A stretch of 64,000 nt of DNA. It comes from Nilaparvata lugens. Taxonomy: Eukaryota; Arthropoda; Insecta; Hemiptera; Delphacidae. Positions 13,240 to 24,287 of this stretch are shown in pieces (the stretch's first letter is position 1; every line of letters begins with the position of its first letter). The stretch is from the NCBI RefSeq assembly GCF_014356525.2, contig NC_052505.1, forward strand, positions 18,951,318-19,015,317, given 5' to 3'. The position numbers and the translations under genes are program-made. The notes below the pieces were generated by a model. It was given only the letters and a program-made list of their open reading frames with translations, ran no database searches and was not told the DNA's origin.

Positions 13240-13318
13240 GAGTGAGTTTATCAGGAAACATTATCAGAAAACTTTTATTTGAAATTTAATTGGTATTGTC
13301 TTTAGAACTTTGTAATGA

Positions 13319-13600
13319 CATAGAGAAACAATAGCGTAAGTAGATATCCCATGGTATAGGGCGTTTATGTCGCAACTTTTACTGTTATCTCAAGCCGATA
13401 ACTGTCTATTATTGTCGATTTTTACTGTTTTGACCGGGTAAGAGTGTATGAACGGCACAATATGAGAGACGACCAGCGTCATAAACCTTCACGGGAAAGA
13501 ACTACGTGGACTATCGGCTTTAGATAACAGTAAAAGTTGCGACATAAACGCCCTATACCATGGGATATAGTTTTACTACTTATGCTATCGTTTCTCTATG
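13319..13600. mobile_element. MITE of the CATAGAGAAAC family (family B), copy 1
   Basis: The element is bounded by CATAGAGAAAC and GTTTCTCTATG, with inverted arms of about 80 bp containing 'atcccatggtatagggcg'. Flanks are GTAATGA (left) and TTAATGA (right), a 6/7 match. The element plus about 78 bp of right flank is duplicated in tandem (next entry). It is non-coding. Confidence 0.85.
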
Positions 13601-13678
13601 TTAATGATTAGTATAATGATTGATATAATGATTCTAATCAGATTTACTGGAATAACTTCAATGACAGCTATGTATTAC

Positions 13679-13940
13679 CATAGTGAAACAATAGCATAAG
13701 TAGATATCCCATGGTATAGGGTGTTTATGTCGCAACTTTTACTGTTATCTCAAGCCGATAACTGTCTATTATTGTCGATTTTTACTATTTTGACCGGGTA
13801 AGAGTGTATGAACGACACAATATGAGAGACTATCAGCGTCATAAAGAACTACGTGGACTATCGGCTTGAGATAACAGTAAAAGTTGCGACATAAACGCCC
13901 TATACCATGGGATATCTACTTATGCTATTGTTTCTCTATG
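13679..13940. mobile_element. MITE family B, copy 2 (tandem duplicate of copy 1)
   Basis: It has the same arms as the element at 13319. The flank to its right ('gatttactggaataacttca') repeats the flank right of copy 1, so the pair arose by a tandem duplication of about 360 bp rather than two insertions. This explains why its left flank lacks the expected target duplication. An internal deletion of about 20 bp distinguishes it. Confidence 0.8.
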
Positions 13941-13999
13941 GTAATGATTGATATCAGATTTACTGGAATAACTTCAATGACATCTATGTATTACTATAT

Positions 14000-14550
14000 A
14001 TAGAGGGCAGTGGAAATTAAAAGTGGCAACAATGTTTCTCTTTGATTTTCACTGGTTTTACAACAGGACTGGTAGATACACAGGACTCCCCTTGATGTTT
14101 TTGTCATATTGTCTCCTTGGTAGTGAATTGGTGGACAGTTCCTATCGTATGAATGGAAAGTTTTTGTATGAATGGAAAGACCTCTGTTGATAATACTGCC
14201 TTTTATCGGGATTACTTTTGGGCTTTATCAATGAGAAGAAGTATATTGTTGGGTTCGGATTCAAACAGCACTCTGCTTATTATGAGGGATGTTTGTGACA
14301 GAAAGAGTTCTATTTCTAAAATCGTATTCACTTGCAATCGGGGGATAGTGATTTTGGATTCGATTTATCTTGATTAGGTGTCTTCACATAGAAAGCTGTC
14401 AGAAATTCCGAATTCTGCGTTCTCGGAAACTGAATACATTGAAGTTTATTCCTATACCTTCATTTATGCTATATAATCAATCAATCAATATTTCCTTACC
14501 TATTTAGTTAGTAGCAGAGAGAGACTTTCATCGTATTAAATTGATACTGA
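14000..14550. other. Intronic sequence, nothing recognised
   Basis: A 74-codon ORF at 14153-14377 has no recognisable domain and sits in intron. Short (ATCA)n near 14473-14490 resembles a retroelement tail. No other feature is supported. Confidence 0.4.
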
Positions 14551-14756
14551 AGCTACAGATTATAGACAGTATCTGATAGTATTGTTTGTATCATTGTGTA
14601 CGTTCTGTGTACAGTAAATTGTTCCAGTTCCAATCGTAAATTGTTCCATCACGTGACTAGTGCAAAATGTTCCCATGGAACGCCATTTCAAAATCGTTGG
14701 TTCAAGCTTTTGGCGCGCACATATAAAGTTGATTTACACTAAAATTTTTCGTTTTA

Positions 14757-15536
14757 GAGCACCTTTTTACCCTGTGTTTCGCGGACGATCAGGTGGTTAT
14801 TGCGCATGATGAGGAAGATTTAAGTTACATGATGAGAAAGTTGAAAGAAGAGTATGATAAAGCCGGGATGGAAATCAATGTGGACAAGACGGAGTATTTA
14901 CAAACGAATAGTGATGGCACACCGGATTTGTCCATTGACTGTAACACCGTGATAAAAGGGAGAGATAAATTTAAATACCTGGGATTTACCATCATGAAAA
15001 ATGGTGATACAGACGAGGAGATAAAGATTAGGTTGGCCCAAACCAGGAGTTGTATTCGACAGTTGCACCCAATCATATGGAGTAAGGATATTCATAGGAA
15101 AAATAAACATATAATATTCAATGCAATCGTCAGAAGTATAATGACGTATGGGGCAGAGGTTTGGGTGACAAACAAGAGAGCAAGAGATAAGATAAGAGCT
15201 GTTGAGATGGATTACTGGAGGAGATGCTGCGGGCTTACCAGAATGGACAGAGTGAGAAACGAGGAGATAAGAAGGAGAATAAAAGTGGAATGGGATATTA
15301 TAAAGTTGATTGAGGATAAAAGGTTGATGTGGTATGGCCATGCTAGAAGGGCGAGTGCTAGCAAATGGATAGGGATGGTGACTGATTGGAGTCCAATTGG
15401 GCGAAGGAAAAGAGGAAGACCTAAAAGATCATGGAGAAATGAGGTGGATGAGGCTATGGAGGCCAGGAATTTAAGGGATGGTGAATGGGAGGATAGGCAA
15501 AGATGGAGGTCTCGACTAAAAGAAGGAAGACGGTGA
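14757..15536 (+). pseudogene. LINE reverse transcriptase, 5'-truncated C-terminal fragment
   Basis: The open frame starts at the catalytic palm motif, reading LCFADDQVVIAHDEEDLSYM, where FADD is the metal-binding aspartate pair of non-LTR reverse transcriptases. It continues through a thumb-like region (YLGFTIMKNG) and a connection region rich in W and Y to a basic end containing GRRKRGRPKRSW, a hallmark of a widespread arthropod LINE protein. About 255 codons are uninterrupted to TGA at 15534-15536. Fingers, the first palm motifs and any endonuclease are missing, so this is a 5'-truncated copy, as target-primed reverse transcription typically leaves. It is followed by (TA)n at 15555-15590. 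The upstream codons are open but no initiator belongs to the domain. The exact clade was not determined. Confidence 0.85.
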
Positions 15537-15554
15537 ATCACTGTAAAATCCTAT

Positions 15555-15592
15555 TTTATATATATATATATTATATATATATATATATATTT
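15555..15592. repeat. (TA)n tract after the LINE fragment
   Basis: About 36 bp of TA repeats begins some 20 bp after the stop codon of the LINE fragment and may be its 3' tail. The long LINE at 19069 is also followed by (TA)n on its 3' side. Confidence 0.8.
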
Positions 15593-16311
15593 TTTCGTTT
15601 ACTAGCTGCGTGAATGAAGAAAGGCTGTTTTACAAACCTACCGTCTAGAAAAGTGTAAATTTATTTTATTCCATTACTCTCGAATTTTCTATCGAGAAAA
15701 ATCCATTTAATGAATGGTTATCAAACATCATATTGTTGGTTATGTATTCTATGGTAAACAAACTATCAGCGCATGCGCAGAGAAGCAAGCAGACTACAAT
15801 GATCGACCAATGAGAGCTCAGATAGTTGGAACCTGTTGGAACTGTACCAGGTCGGACAATTTACCACACTTCGACTGTGGGGCAGAAAGTTGGAACTGGA
15901 ACAGAATCTGTCAAAATTCCTCCCATGGAACGTGGAACTTTTCACTTGGTAAATTGTGAATCGGACAATTTACCACATACCATGTACACAGAACGGGCCC
16001 ATTTTTACTATCTGTCTGATAGTATCTTAATTTTCTCCAAACGATCTTCAATTGAGAAATTCAAGTATACCGCTTTTGACCATAGAATAAGGCAGAACTC
16101 TGAACGCCTGATCGCTTTCTGTCCTTCTGTGTGCACACACCCTTGATAGTATTTGGATTCTATCTACAGTATTTTGGATCAGTAGTCTTATTCGTCTCTC
16201 ATTGTGACACATTTGGTTTGTAGTTTTTGCATCTGAATCTGAATATGACTGATTCATATATACACAGTACTTGGATTTTCGTAGATTTATTGTTCAAAAT
16301 TTATTAGCCAT

Positions 16312-16770
16312 TATTACTAGTAGTTCTGTGAACAGTAGACCTCATGCAGTATTCTCATCCACAAGTACCTGATTGAAACTATAGACCTTATGGAAATACA
16401 GCAATAGACTGGCTTCTCCACACATCTGTGTAATCACTTGTCAGCTGATTTATGATGAATAACTCTATAGTCTGATTTTTACTCTAATATTGGCGTATGA
16501 AGGAGGCTTCTTTCTCCTTTTAATGCAAAAAGGCATTCTTGCAAAATTTCTTGCAAAGTTTTTTGCATTCTTGAAATGCAAAATTTCCAAAAACCTTGTA
16601 TATACGTCGACGCGCATTTCAAAAAGGAACATACCTGTCAAATTTCATGAAAATATATTTCCGCGTTTCGCCGTAAATGCGCAACATATAAACATATAAA
16701 CATTTAAACATTAAGAGAAATGCAAAACTGTCGACTAGAATCTTAGACCTCACTTCGCTCGGTCAATAAT
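16312..16770. mobile_element. Helitron-like non-autonomous element (family E), copy 1
   Basis: It starts CTAGTAGTTCTGTGAACAG and ends 'cttcgctcggtcaata'. On the minus strand the element ends in a short hairpin (GTTC-ACA-GAAC), then TA and CTAG, followed by T in the flank, which resembles the hairpin plus CTRR end of Helitrons. The interior holds 'gtcgacgcgc' and 'tttcgccgtaaatgcgcaac'. Other copies lie at 28772, 29163, 32421 and 52873. There is no ORF and no obvious target duplication, consistent with Helitron-type insertion but not proof. Confidence 0.65.
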
Positions 16771-17318
16771 TATCCTTTTAATGTCCTTCAGCGAGTTTTC
16801 CAAGGGATGAGACCTAGTTCAATCGAATCTTTATTTTATAAACCTACTATGTTGCGAATTTCGTGAGAATCGTTAGAGCCGTTTTCGAGATCCGGTGAAA
16901 TACAAACATATAAACATCTAAACATATAAACATAAAAACAGAAGTTGCTCGTTTAATAGTATAGGATTAGAAAACCAAAAAACTAATATAATAATGTTAC
17001 CCACAAATTTATGGATCAATCGTCTAGTGATAAATCTAAAGATCTACATTGAAGTTACAAATACAAAACGTCAAAATTGTGACGATAAAATGAAAAACAT
17101 TTCTCAATTATCATCTTGATCCCATCTATACTATTGTTTCTATGACCTAGGACACAGTTTCTCAATTGTGTTACAACTTCCATTAGCAGAAATCTTGTAG
17201 TTTTTGTCTTCAAGTTTCGAGATTTTCAATGGTCTATCGTCTCACTTTCAATCGACAATATCTCATTCGTCATCGTAGAATGAGATGTCAATTGTGTGAT
17301 ACTGTAATTGATTTTTTA
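16771..17318. other. Intronic sequence with one LINE/SINE-like tail
   Basis: Positions 16840-16970 contain 'gttttcgagatccggtgaaa' followed by repeated 'aaacatataaacatctaaac', a common layout for retroelement 3' ends. The rest shows nothing recognisable. Confidence 0.4.
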
Positions 17319-17797
17319 CTTTCCTTGCCCTATTACCATAGGTAAGGAAAGTATTGCTTTCCGAAAAAAATTAAAGTACCCCAATTTCTAAATCTTTATA
17401 CGTTTCAAGGTCCCCTGAATCCAAAAGGGTTAGGTTCCCAATTATCAGGCTTCAGATACAATTTGAACAGAAAAGTTTAAGTGAAAAAGATTCAGCATAA
17501 AAATCTCTACAAGTAATGTTCAGTAACATTTTCACCTAAATTTGAAAATAAGCTTGTAATTTGAGAAAATGTGATTATTCAATTGCAAACTGTTGGCGAC
17601 TGTTGATTTTATTATATCATTCACTATGAAGAGATAGCAGACCTCGTGTGTCTCCAGCGTTATTGTCCTGTCACCAGCTGGCTCAAATCTTTGAATAGTA
17701 GACTTGAGATGCGCGTGAACACTAGCGTCAGGTGATCAATTTTCATAACGGTAAGGAAAGTTGTGTGAGTGCGCCACACCAGATTTTTTTTATTGTG
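17319..17797. mobile_element. Family A element, internally deleted copy
   Basis: It has the same two ends as the copy at 35062 ('tactttccttgccctattacc' on the left; 'gagtgcgccacaccag' on the right). After 'ggtcccctgaatccaaaa' the sequence jumps directly to 'ggttcccaattatcaggctt', so the microsatellite and about 370 bp of middle sequence present in the other copies are missing. Confidence 0.8.
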
Positions 17798-18345
17798 GTT
17801 CAATTGTAACTGATATTCGTTGTCTTTGAAGAAGAATATTTTTTAAGTTATATGAAATTTATATATAACACCATAAAATAAGGCATTTTGAAATTTCATC
17901 AAGGTAACTTGTTTTGGAAGGAATGGATATAAATTAATTGATTTTTTGTCATTCAATTTTGTTGTATATTGTTGTATTCCGTTGTTCTTAATCTAAATTG
18001 ATTGAATACTCATGGTCCATCAATGTAAGATCTCTCATTTTGAAGCTCATGAGTGAATTTATCATCACTCCAATAATTCAAAAAAAACTCCTCAATTTTA
18101 TTTCACTCAAATTGTGTAACAATCAATCAATTAATTTTTTATATAAATCAAAATTTCTATTGTTTAATATATTTGGACGGTAAATTTTTGTAAAATATTA
18201 TAAGAAGTGGTACCATAACCTTATTCAGATCTGCTCATCAACTATCCAAATTCGGGTGAGAAATAGTTTTTGGGTTAATTCTGTTGTTTCTCTCCAATCA
18301 TTTATTTATTTTATTTATTTATCTATAATTTTTACAAAGTAGCAC

Positions 18346-18346
<1 letters not shown>

Positions 18347-18376
<30 letters not shown>

Positions 18377-18655
18377 GTACTTTATTTATGTAGATTACAA
18401 TATATACTGGCTTATACACTTATATACAATAGCTTACAATACAGCAAAATTATAGATGAATTTACATAATATAGACTAGGAAAATAACTATAGAACTGTA
18501 TATGATATGAAAAAGCAATTTGTAATATAATAACTATAGATAATAATCATATTGTTATGCATCTACATAAATTGGCGGAGCTTTGGACATATCAATGTCC
18601 ATTCTTTGGGAAGAATAATAAAAATATCCTCCCCACTAACTCTCTACCAAAACGT
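18347..18655 (-). repeat. Retroelement 3' end with (TCAA)n tail, copy 2
   Basis: This is close to the block at 10303-10560 over about 250 bp: (GATT)n, 'gagtactttatttatgtag' and 'aaattggcggagctttggac'. It has an insertion of about 18 bp near 18600. The minus-strand reading ends in (CAAT)n. It is non-coding. Confidence 0.7.
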
Positions 18656-18889
18656 TAATTTCGTTATTTAAACTAAGGATTTATTTATTAATGGAAATAT
18701 TGTAAAAGTTTTAATCAATATGAATATTGAGAGAAAAAAAAACAGAAAATTGATAAAGTAAAATAATTATATAGGTAGATAAGATCAAATAATTGATTAA
18801 TAAAATGAAGTAGGCTGAAAGTAGATCAGGGTTATCAAATTTCAGTAATATACAGCAGTATGCAGTGGATAATTGAAATAACATGAGTT

Positions 18890-18892
<3 letters not shown>

Positions 18893-18951
<59 letters not shown>
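18893..18951. repeat. (TA)n microsatellite at the 3' side of the LINE
   Basis: Nearly 60 bp of perfect TA lies about 115 bp beyond the stop codon of the minus-strand LINE ORF. It may be the element's own tail or an insertion target. Confidence 0.9.
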
Positions 18952-18954
<3 letters not shown>

Positions 18955-19068
18955 TCGTTCTATAACATGGTTTAAAGGTTTATATTGGTGGAATGGGTGA
19001 GGGATGGTTGTCATGTGATCGTTCTAGGGTTGGACAGTTTCAGTCATTTGCTCCAAAATATGTTTTTT

Positions 19069-21993
19069 TTAAGTCAGGTTGAAGCTCGCTCGGCTCTCGA
19101 TAGACCTGATAGAAACAGGAAGTGTATTCCATGCACGACAGGCACTGACTAAGAAGGATTTTGTGAAAATAGTAGTTCGATGATTGGGTATCCTTAAAGT
19201 ACTTTCTCCGGTTCTAGTATGTGAAGCATCTATCCTCCTACCTTCAGAGACAAATTTGAAATCATCTTTAAAATAGTTCGGATTACCGTATTTCAAGATA
19301 TCTCTTACAAGCTTGACTATTCGAAAAAGCCTCTGATCGGGAAGCTTCAATGTTGAACTAGCAATGTGGGCTGGGGTGATATGATCATGGCGTTGGAGAG
19401 AGTAGACGAAACGTAGACAATACTTTTGGCAACGCTGTAGTTTATCATTCAGAGTGACTTGCATATCGTTAAGAACAGAATTACAATACATTAAGTGTGG
19501 GAAGATGAGAGATTGAACCAATAATAATTTAATGTTTCTAGGGAGGATATCGTGCATTTTCTTCAATGCATGCATGGCTGAGAATACCTTTTTACAAGTT
19601 TTGTTCACTTGTTCTGACCAGTCAAGAGTATTATTCATAATAATGCCTAAATTTTTAACTGAGCTACAGTAAGGAATGTCATTACCGTCTACACTAATTT
19701 TGTGAATCGATTCAAGGTCAATATTGTTTATAAGACGAGAATATCCAATTATAATGGGTTGTGTTTTGATGGGATTAAGCTTAAGGCCATTTTTCTTTGT
19801 CCATTCAACTATCGAATTGATATCCTGATTCATTATTCCAACTGTTTCATTAATTTTTGTTATGGGACAGCTTAAATAGATTTGAAGGTCGTCTGCATAA
19901 GTATGGAAACTGGAGAATTTGATAATGGAAGAAAGGTCATTAGCATACAAAGTGAAGAGGAGAGGGCCTAAAATTGAACCTTGTGGTACTCCATGCATAA
20001 CGTTTTTCCAAGTTGACTTTTTGTCACCGACAGATACACATTGTTTCCTACCTAATAGATAGGATTTAAACCAAACTAATGAGTTGCGACTGAAACCAAG
20101 AATAGCCAACTTATTCAGAAGGACTGTATGATCAACAGTATCGAATGCTTTAGAAAAATCAAATAGGGTGAGGATGGTGCATTTTCTTTGGTCCATAGCT
20201 AACCTTATATCATCAGTGACACGAAGCAGAGCTGTCTCAGTTGAATGGAATTTTCTAAAGCCTGATTGAAAGTTATGAAGCTTACTATTGTTGTCTAGAA
20301 ATTTCACAACTTGAGCATGAATGAGTCTTTCTAGCACTTTGGACAATGCAGGTAAAATACTGATTGGTCTAAAATCCTCAACTTTATTGGGTGATGGAAC
20401 TTTATTTAGAGGGCGAACCAGAGCAAACTTCCAGTTTTCAGGGAAAATGCCTTCTTCAAGTGACTTGTTGAAAATGTATGTAATGGTTGGTAAAACAGCA
20501 AATAACATCTTCTTGATAAATTTAATAGGAATTTTGTCTACACCCGTAGCATTACTATGAATACGTTGAATTGCTCTGAAAGTGTCTTCTTCTGAGATTG
20601 GATGGAAATGAAATTGATCAGTGATTGGTAAATCTAAGTTTGTAACCTGCTCTTCAAGATCATCTATATGATTAGCAATGACAACTTCGTCGCGTTGGTT
20701 AGAGTGTGAAACGAAATGGTCATTTATATTATCCAATGGTAAGTCAATTTGTGGATTCGATTTCTGTTTGCCAAGCCCGAATTCTTTTATTCCCTGCCAA
20801 AGTGATTTAGAGTCTTGTCTATTGTTTGTCATAAACGAATTCAAGTACCTAATCTTTGAGTTCCGTAATTCCTGTTTAACCCTATTTCTAAGGCTCCTAT
20901 ACTCTATCAAACTGTCCAAGTCAAATGTCTTTTTAAATTTTCTATGTGCTTTGTCTCTACGTCCCATCATCTTAAGTATGTCTTCAGTCATCCACGGTAC
21001 TCGTCGTTTTCTATTAATCCTCCTTGTCACATAAGGTGCATGTTTGTCATACAAAGTCAAAGTCCAATTCTCGAAAGTCTTGACCATGTCATCAACTGAG
21101 GGTAATGCTTCAATTTGATGCCATGGAGTCTGAGCCACATCAGTCAGGAAGGCAGCTTCATCAAAGTTTTTGAAGTCTCTATAAGTGATAATTTTCTGTT
21201 CTGGCTTGGGTATCTTATGGGAAAGTACACAGTAGATCAAATCATGTCTAGAAATAGCTGGGACTGAGATTTGGCCTGCTTGAACAACCTCATTGGGATC
21301 ACTAACAATGAGAAGGTCAATGAGTGTGTCTGATTCATTAGTATGATGAGTTGGATCGAGGGGTAAAATAGTCATGTTTAAGCATTGGAAAATTGTAGTC
21401 AGTTGAAAGTAGTCAAAGTTACGATTCGTCATGTTCAAGTCGGTGTTCATATCCCCCATAACTAGTATACGGCTATAACAAGGCATAAGAGAAAGCAAGG
21501 CATTTTCGAAATCTGTGAAATGACCTATTTTTGGTGGGCGATAACAGATACCAACGAGTAATTTATCATTACTAGATAAAGATAGTTCAAGTAGCATAAA
21601 CTCTGGTCTGGAACAATACTCTTGTTTAGATGTGATTAAAACTTTTGTTTTGATACCATCTTTCACATAAATTGCTACACCCCCACAAGCTTTATTTAAT
21701 CTATCATTCCAGAAAAGATTATATCCAGGCAATGCAACAAAATTTGATGTAATACTAGGCTTCAAAAATGATTCGGAAATTCCGATAATATTGAAGTCCT
21801 GAAAACGGAAGATTGCTCTGAGTTCATCAATGTGGCAACTGAGGGATTGTACGTTAAGGTGAGCAGCCTTGAAAAGTTTTTTGAAAGAGTGGAGCTTATT
21901 TGCTAGAAACGTACCTGCGTCATTATTACTATTATTGAAATAATCATACCTACTTGAGGGCGAGCGAGCTGACGTGTCAGTAAGAGGCATCAT
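19069..21993 (-). CDS. Non-LTR retrotransposon (LINE) endonuclease/reverse transcriptase, uninterrupted ORF
   Basis: One open frame of 974 codons encodes an apurinic-like endonuclease (about residues 43-260) followed by a reverse transcriptase (about 480-780). Endonuclease motifs visible are HLNVQS, GISESF, GGVAIYVK, CYRPP, GDMNTD and SRHDL. Reverse transcriptase motifs are FRPISILP, FDFSKAFDTVDH, GVPQGSILGPLLF and the catalytic YADD (about 699-702). A long C-terminal region follows with no stop or frameshift, so all catalytic residues I can name are present. The protein would nick target DNA and copy element RNA in place. The endonuclease plus reverse transcriptase order and motif wording fit the CR1/Jockey group; the exact clade is inferred. 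The start is the first of two adjacent ATGs. No ORF1 is visible upstream, which may mean 5' truncation or a single-ORF element. It lies antisense within the PDZ-GEF intron. Confidence 0.93.
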   Translation of the reverse strand: MMPLTDTSARSPSSRYDYFNNSNNDAGTFLANKLHSFKKLFKAAHLNVQSLSCHIDELRAIFRFQDFNIIGISESFLKPSITSNFVALPGYNLFWNDRLNKACGGVAIYVKDGIKTKVLITSKQEYCSRPEFMLLELSLSSNDKLLVGICYRPPKIGHFTDFENALLSLMPCYSRILVMGDMNTDLNMTNRNFDYFQLTTIFQCLNMTILPLDPTHHTNESDTLIDLLIVSDPNEVVQAGQISVPAISRHDLIYCVLSHKIPKPEQKIITYRDFKNFDEAAFLTDVAQTPWHQIEALPSVDDMVKTFENWTLTLYDKHAPYVTRRINRKRRVPWMTEDILKMMGRRDKAHRKFKKTFDLDSLIEYRSLRNRVKQELRNSKIRYLNSFMTNNRQDSKSLWQGIKEFGLGKQKSNPQIDLPLDNINDHFVSHSNQRDEVVIANHIDDLEEQVTNLDLPITDQFHFHPISEEDTFRAIQRIHSNATGVDKIPIKFIKKMLFAVLPTITYIFNKSLEEGIFPENWKFALVRPLNKVPSPNKVEDFRPISILPALSKVLERLIHAQVVKFLDNNSKLHNFQSGFRKFHSTETALLRVTDDIRLAMDQRKCTILTLFDFSKAFDTVDHTVLLNKLAILGFSRNSLVWFKSYLLGRKQCVSVGDKKSTWKNVMHGVPQGSILGPLLFTLYANDLSSIIKFSSFHTYADDLQIYLSCPITKINETVGIMNQDINSIVEWTKKNGLKLNPIKTQPIIIGYSRLINNIDLESIHKISVDGNDIPYCSSVKNLGIIMNNTLDWSEQVNKTCKKVFSAMHALKKMHDILPRNIKLLLVQSLIFPHLMYCNSVLNDMQVTLNDKLQRCQKYCLRFVYSLQRHDHITPAHIASSTLKLPDQRLFRIVKLVRDILKYGNPNYFKDDFKFVSEGRRIDASHTRTGESTLRIPNHRTTIFTKSFLVSACRAWNTLPVSIRSIESRASFNLT

Positions 21994-22345
21994 GGAAGCA
22001 GCAGACCAATCGTGAACCGACCTCAGAACGACACATGACGGGGGAAATGGGGATGAAACTGATAAAACTTAACCTAAATGAAAAAGTCTCTTGATTCGAG
22101 TGCATTCAGTATGCCTTGACAGTTCGGCTCCCTTCACTATTTAAAGCACTAGTTCAGAAATTCACTAAACACAATAAGATGTAGATGTGTGGAGTTTCGG
22201 TGATGAATAATCCTAATGGTGAATAAGATGAAGATTGAGGAAGAACTGGTAATGGGAGATCTGGTCCAAGTGGAGATAGAGCGAGTAGGTATCCAGTAGT
22301 GGAAGAATTGAGAGAGAAATGATTGGGAGAGAAAAACTAAGGAGA
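21994..22345 (-). other. Putative 5' untranslated region of the LINE
   Basis: On the minus strand, about 350 bp upstream of the ATG contain no ORF and are less AT-rich than the surrounding intron. The left limit of the next element near 22352 suggests that the LINE or its insertion target ends here. No target duplication was identified. Confidence 0.4.
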
Positions 22346-22351
22346 GAAAAA

Positions 22352-22660
22352 ACTCCTTGTACTATTTCTCTCCCAAATTTAGATAACATTTGAAAAGTCC
22401 GAGATAGGGTTATGGTTTCACTTTTCTAAAATTTAGATCATTGTTTAGATCTTGTGCATGTGTAAATGAAATAAATAAATATTTTCGTTCCAACAACAGT
22501 TACCATAATACAATTTCAATATTTCTTATTTAATAATGTTATATAAACTCTATATAACTTCTATATTTATCATTTTATATCATTTATATTTTATATACAT
22601 CTCATCTCATATTTTGGACTATGTGTAACCTTATCTAAATTTGGGAGGGGAATAGCACAA
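22352..22660. mobile_element. MITE with ends like TTCTCTCCCAAATTTAGATAA
   Basis: The left inner end 'ctctcccaaatttagataac' is the near-perfect reverse complement of 'ttatctaaatttgggagggg' at about 22630-22650. The interior is AT-rich and non-coding. Related ends occur near 24030-24080 ('tactatttctctccaaaaat'), so this is a small family. Confidence 0.6.
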
Positions 22661-22915
22661 GGTTACAAGGTTACCTTTTTTTTCTCTCCCTATCATTTTT
22701 GATGATGTACTTATTGTATTAATCAATTTATTCAGAATATTACAATTACTACTATATATGGTATAGTAATAGTACATTGATTATTTTCTGCCCAAAACTT
22801 CCACGTTATTAATTGTAATAGAATATAATATGTGACAGTATATAATATATAAAAAAATGTATCCTATATTTAAAGAAATATATATTCTAATTTTGTTTCT
22901 CACCATTGCACACTA

Positions 22916-23082
22916 AGGTGCGTACAGATTTACGCGCCGCGAACATTAGCAATTCACTTTTAATCAGCTGATGCCAAGCGTTTTATATCTATATCTTATA
23001 CCGTTTTTGTAAAAATACAGATATAGTTAGCTGATTAAAAGTGAATTGCTCATGTTCGCGGCGCGTATATCTGTACGCACCT
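22916..23082. mobile_element. Palindromic MITE, PIF/Harbinger-like (AGGTGCGTACAG ends)
   Basis: The left arm AGGTGCGTACAGATTTACGC and right arm GCGTATATCTGTACGCACCT frame a 167-bp element with arms of about 60 bp. The flanks show CTA on both sides (22913-22915 and 23083-23085), a 3-bp target duplication. A related element at 53268-53518 has TTA on both sides. 3-bp duplications are typical of PIF/Harbinger. A half copy sits at about 25083-25167. Confidence 0.75.
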
Positions 23083-23164
23083 CTACATTTACCTCGAACC
23101 AGAGAAAACTCCTATAATTATAACTCCTGTATAATTCTATAAAACTCCTGTAATAATTAATTAA

Positions 23165-24286
23165 TTGTAATTTATCTAATATTTTGTAATTGATGTTGTA
23201 GTTTTAGTTTTTTGGGAAATAAACATTTATTATTTATTTATTTATTTAATATAATTAATTAATTAATATAATTAAAACTCCTGTATTCTGTGCTCGTACT
23301 CCGGTTATCATGATTAAGGCTAATGTTTGACCCATGTTTGATGAATAAATGTTGAAGTCTGACTAAACAAGCCTCATTAATGAACACAAATCATCAATTC
23401 ATTTTCATTGTAACAACGACCATTAATTATCTGCAAATAGCAAAGTACACACAAAATAGACCTAAAAGCATTCGACTCGCATCAACCAACACAATTCATT
23501 CCAGTACGGTCAGAGCGTCTCTCCATCTGTGTTGTTGTACGTTCAAATGTGGACAAAGGATTAGGCCAGAAAACAATACATTTAATGACATACGTCGGTC
23601 TCAAAGCGACAGCCAGGATTAAACGGATTAAACGTCGGATTAAGCTCGGCGCTCGGTTAAATCAAAATACGGCGCGAAATTCAAAAGAGTCGCGGTTTCG
23701 TTTTTGTGTGCAAATGTTGCGTTCTGTTGAATTGAAGCCCTATGTTTTCGCTGATTTCAACCAACTTTTGACTAAAATCAGTACATTTGTTGCTTTCAAC
23801 TAACTTTTGACTAAAAATAGTACAAACCTGGATTCATGTACTGTTTTTAGCTTGGTATTCATTTTTTTTCATTTATTGTATAAAATACTATAATCATTTT
23901 TTCAGTTTAATCAGTATTTTAACTATAATCAGTTTTTAGCTTGGTATTCATTTTTTTTCATTTATTGTATAAAATACTATAATCATAATACAATTATGAC
24001 ATTGGAGGAAAAACTAGGCTAAGCCTGTACTATTTCTCTCCAAAAATGTTGATAAAATGTTAATGTTGTCCATAAGATAAGGTTATATAGTCACACACTG
24101 CTTCGTCACTTGATTTTCGGTCCAGAAATGATGATTTAAAATTTTGAAAGTTGATTTTATACTCTAAATGAATCACATTAAATTAAAAACTTTAGAAATA
24201 TTGCAATTATTAAAAAAAATTGAATACAAAATCAAAAACCCACTCACTATTTGTTATTCACAGGTGAAAACTCTATAGAAAAACTA
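23165..24286. other. Intronic sequence: LINE-like tail and an 88-bp duplication
   Basis: Positions 23165-23245 ('taatttatctaatattttg... ggaaataaacatttatta') recur at 57838-57912 and look like a retroelement 3' end. A block beginning 'tttttagcttggtattcatt' occurs twice, near 23848 and 23934. ORFs near 23380-23803 have no recognisable similarity. Confidence 0.5.
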
Positions 24287-24287
24287 T

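Larger units (their letters stand above)
14551..16030. repeat. Imperfect inverted repeat surrounding a LINE fragment
   Basis: Left sequence near 14570-14630 ('gtacgttctgtgtacagtaa') is the imperfect reverse complement of right sequence near 15965-16025 ('ccatgtacacagaacgggcc', then 'tctgatagtatc'). The LINE fragment at 14757-15536 and its (TA)n tail lie between the arms, which fits a LINE inserted into an older fold-back element. Confidence 0.5.

Noticed and set aside
14757..15536. Full-length gene for an intact endonuclease-reverse transcriptase.
   Set aside because: The frame starts at the catalytic FADD motif and lacks everything upstream, so it is a truncated LINE copy.
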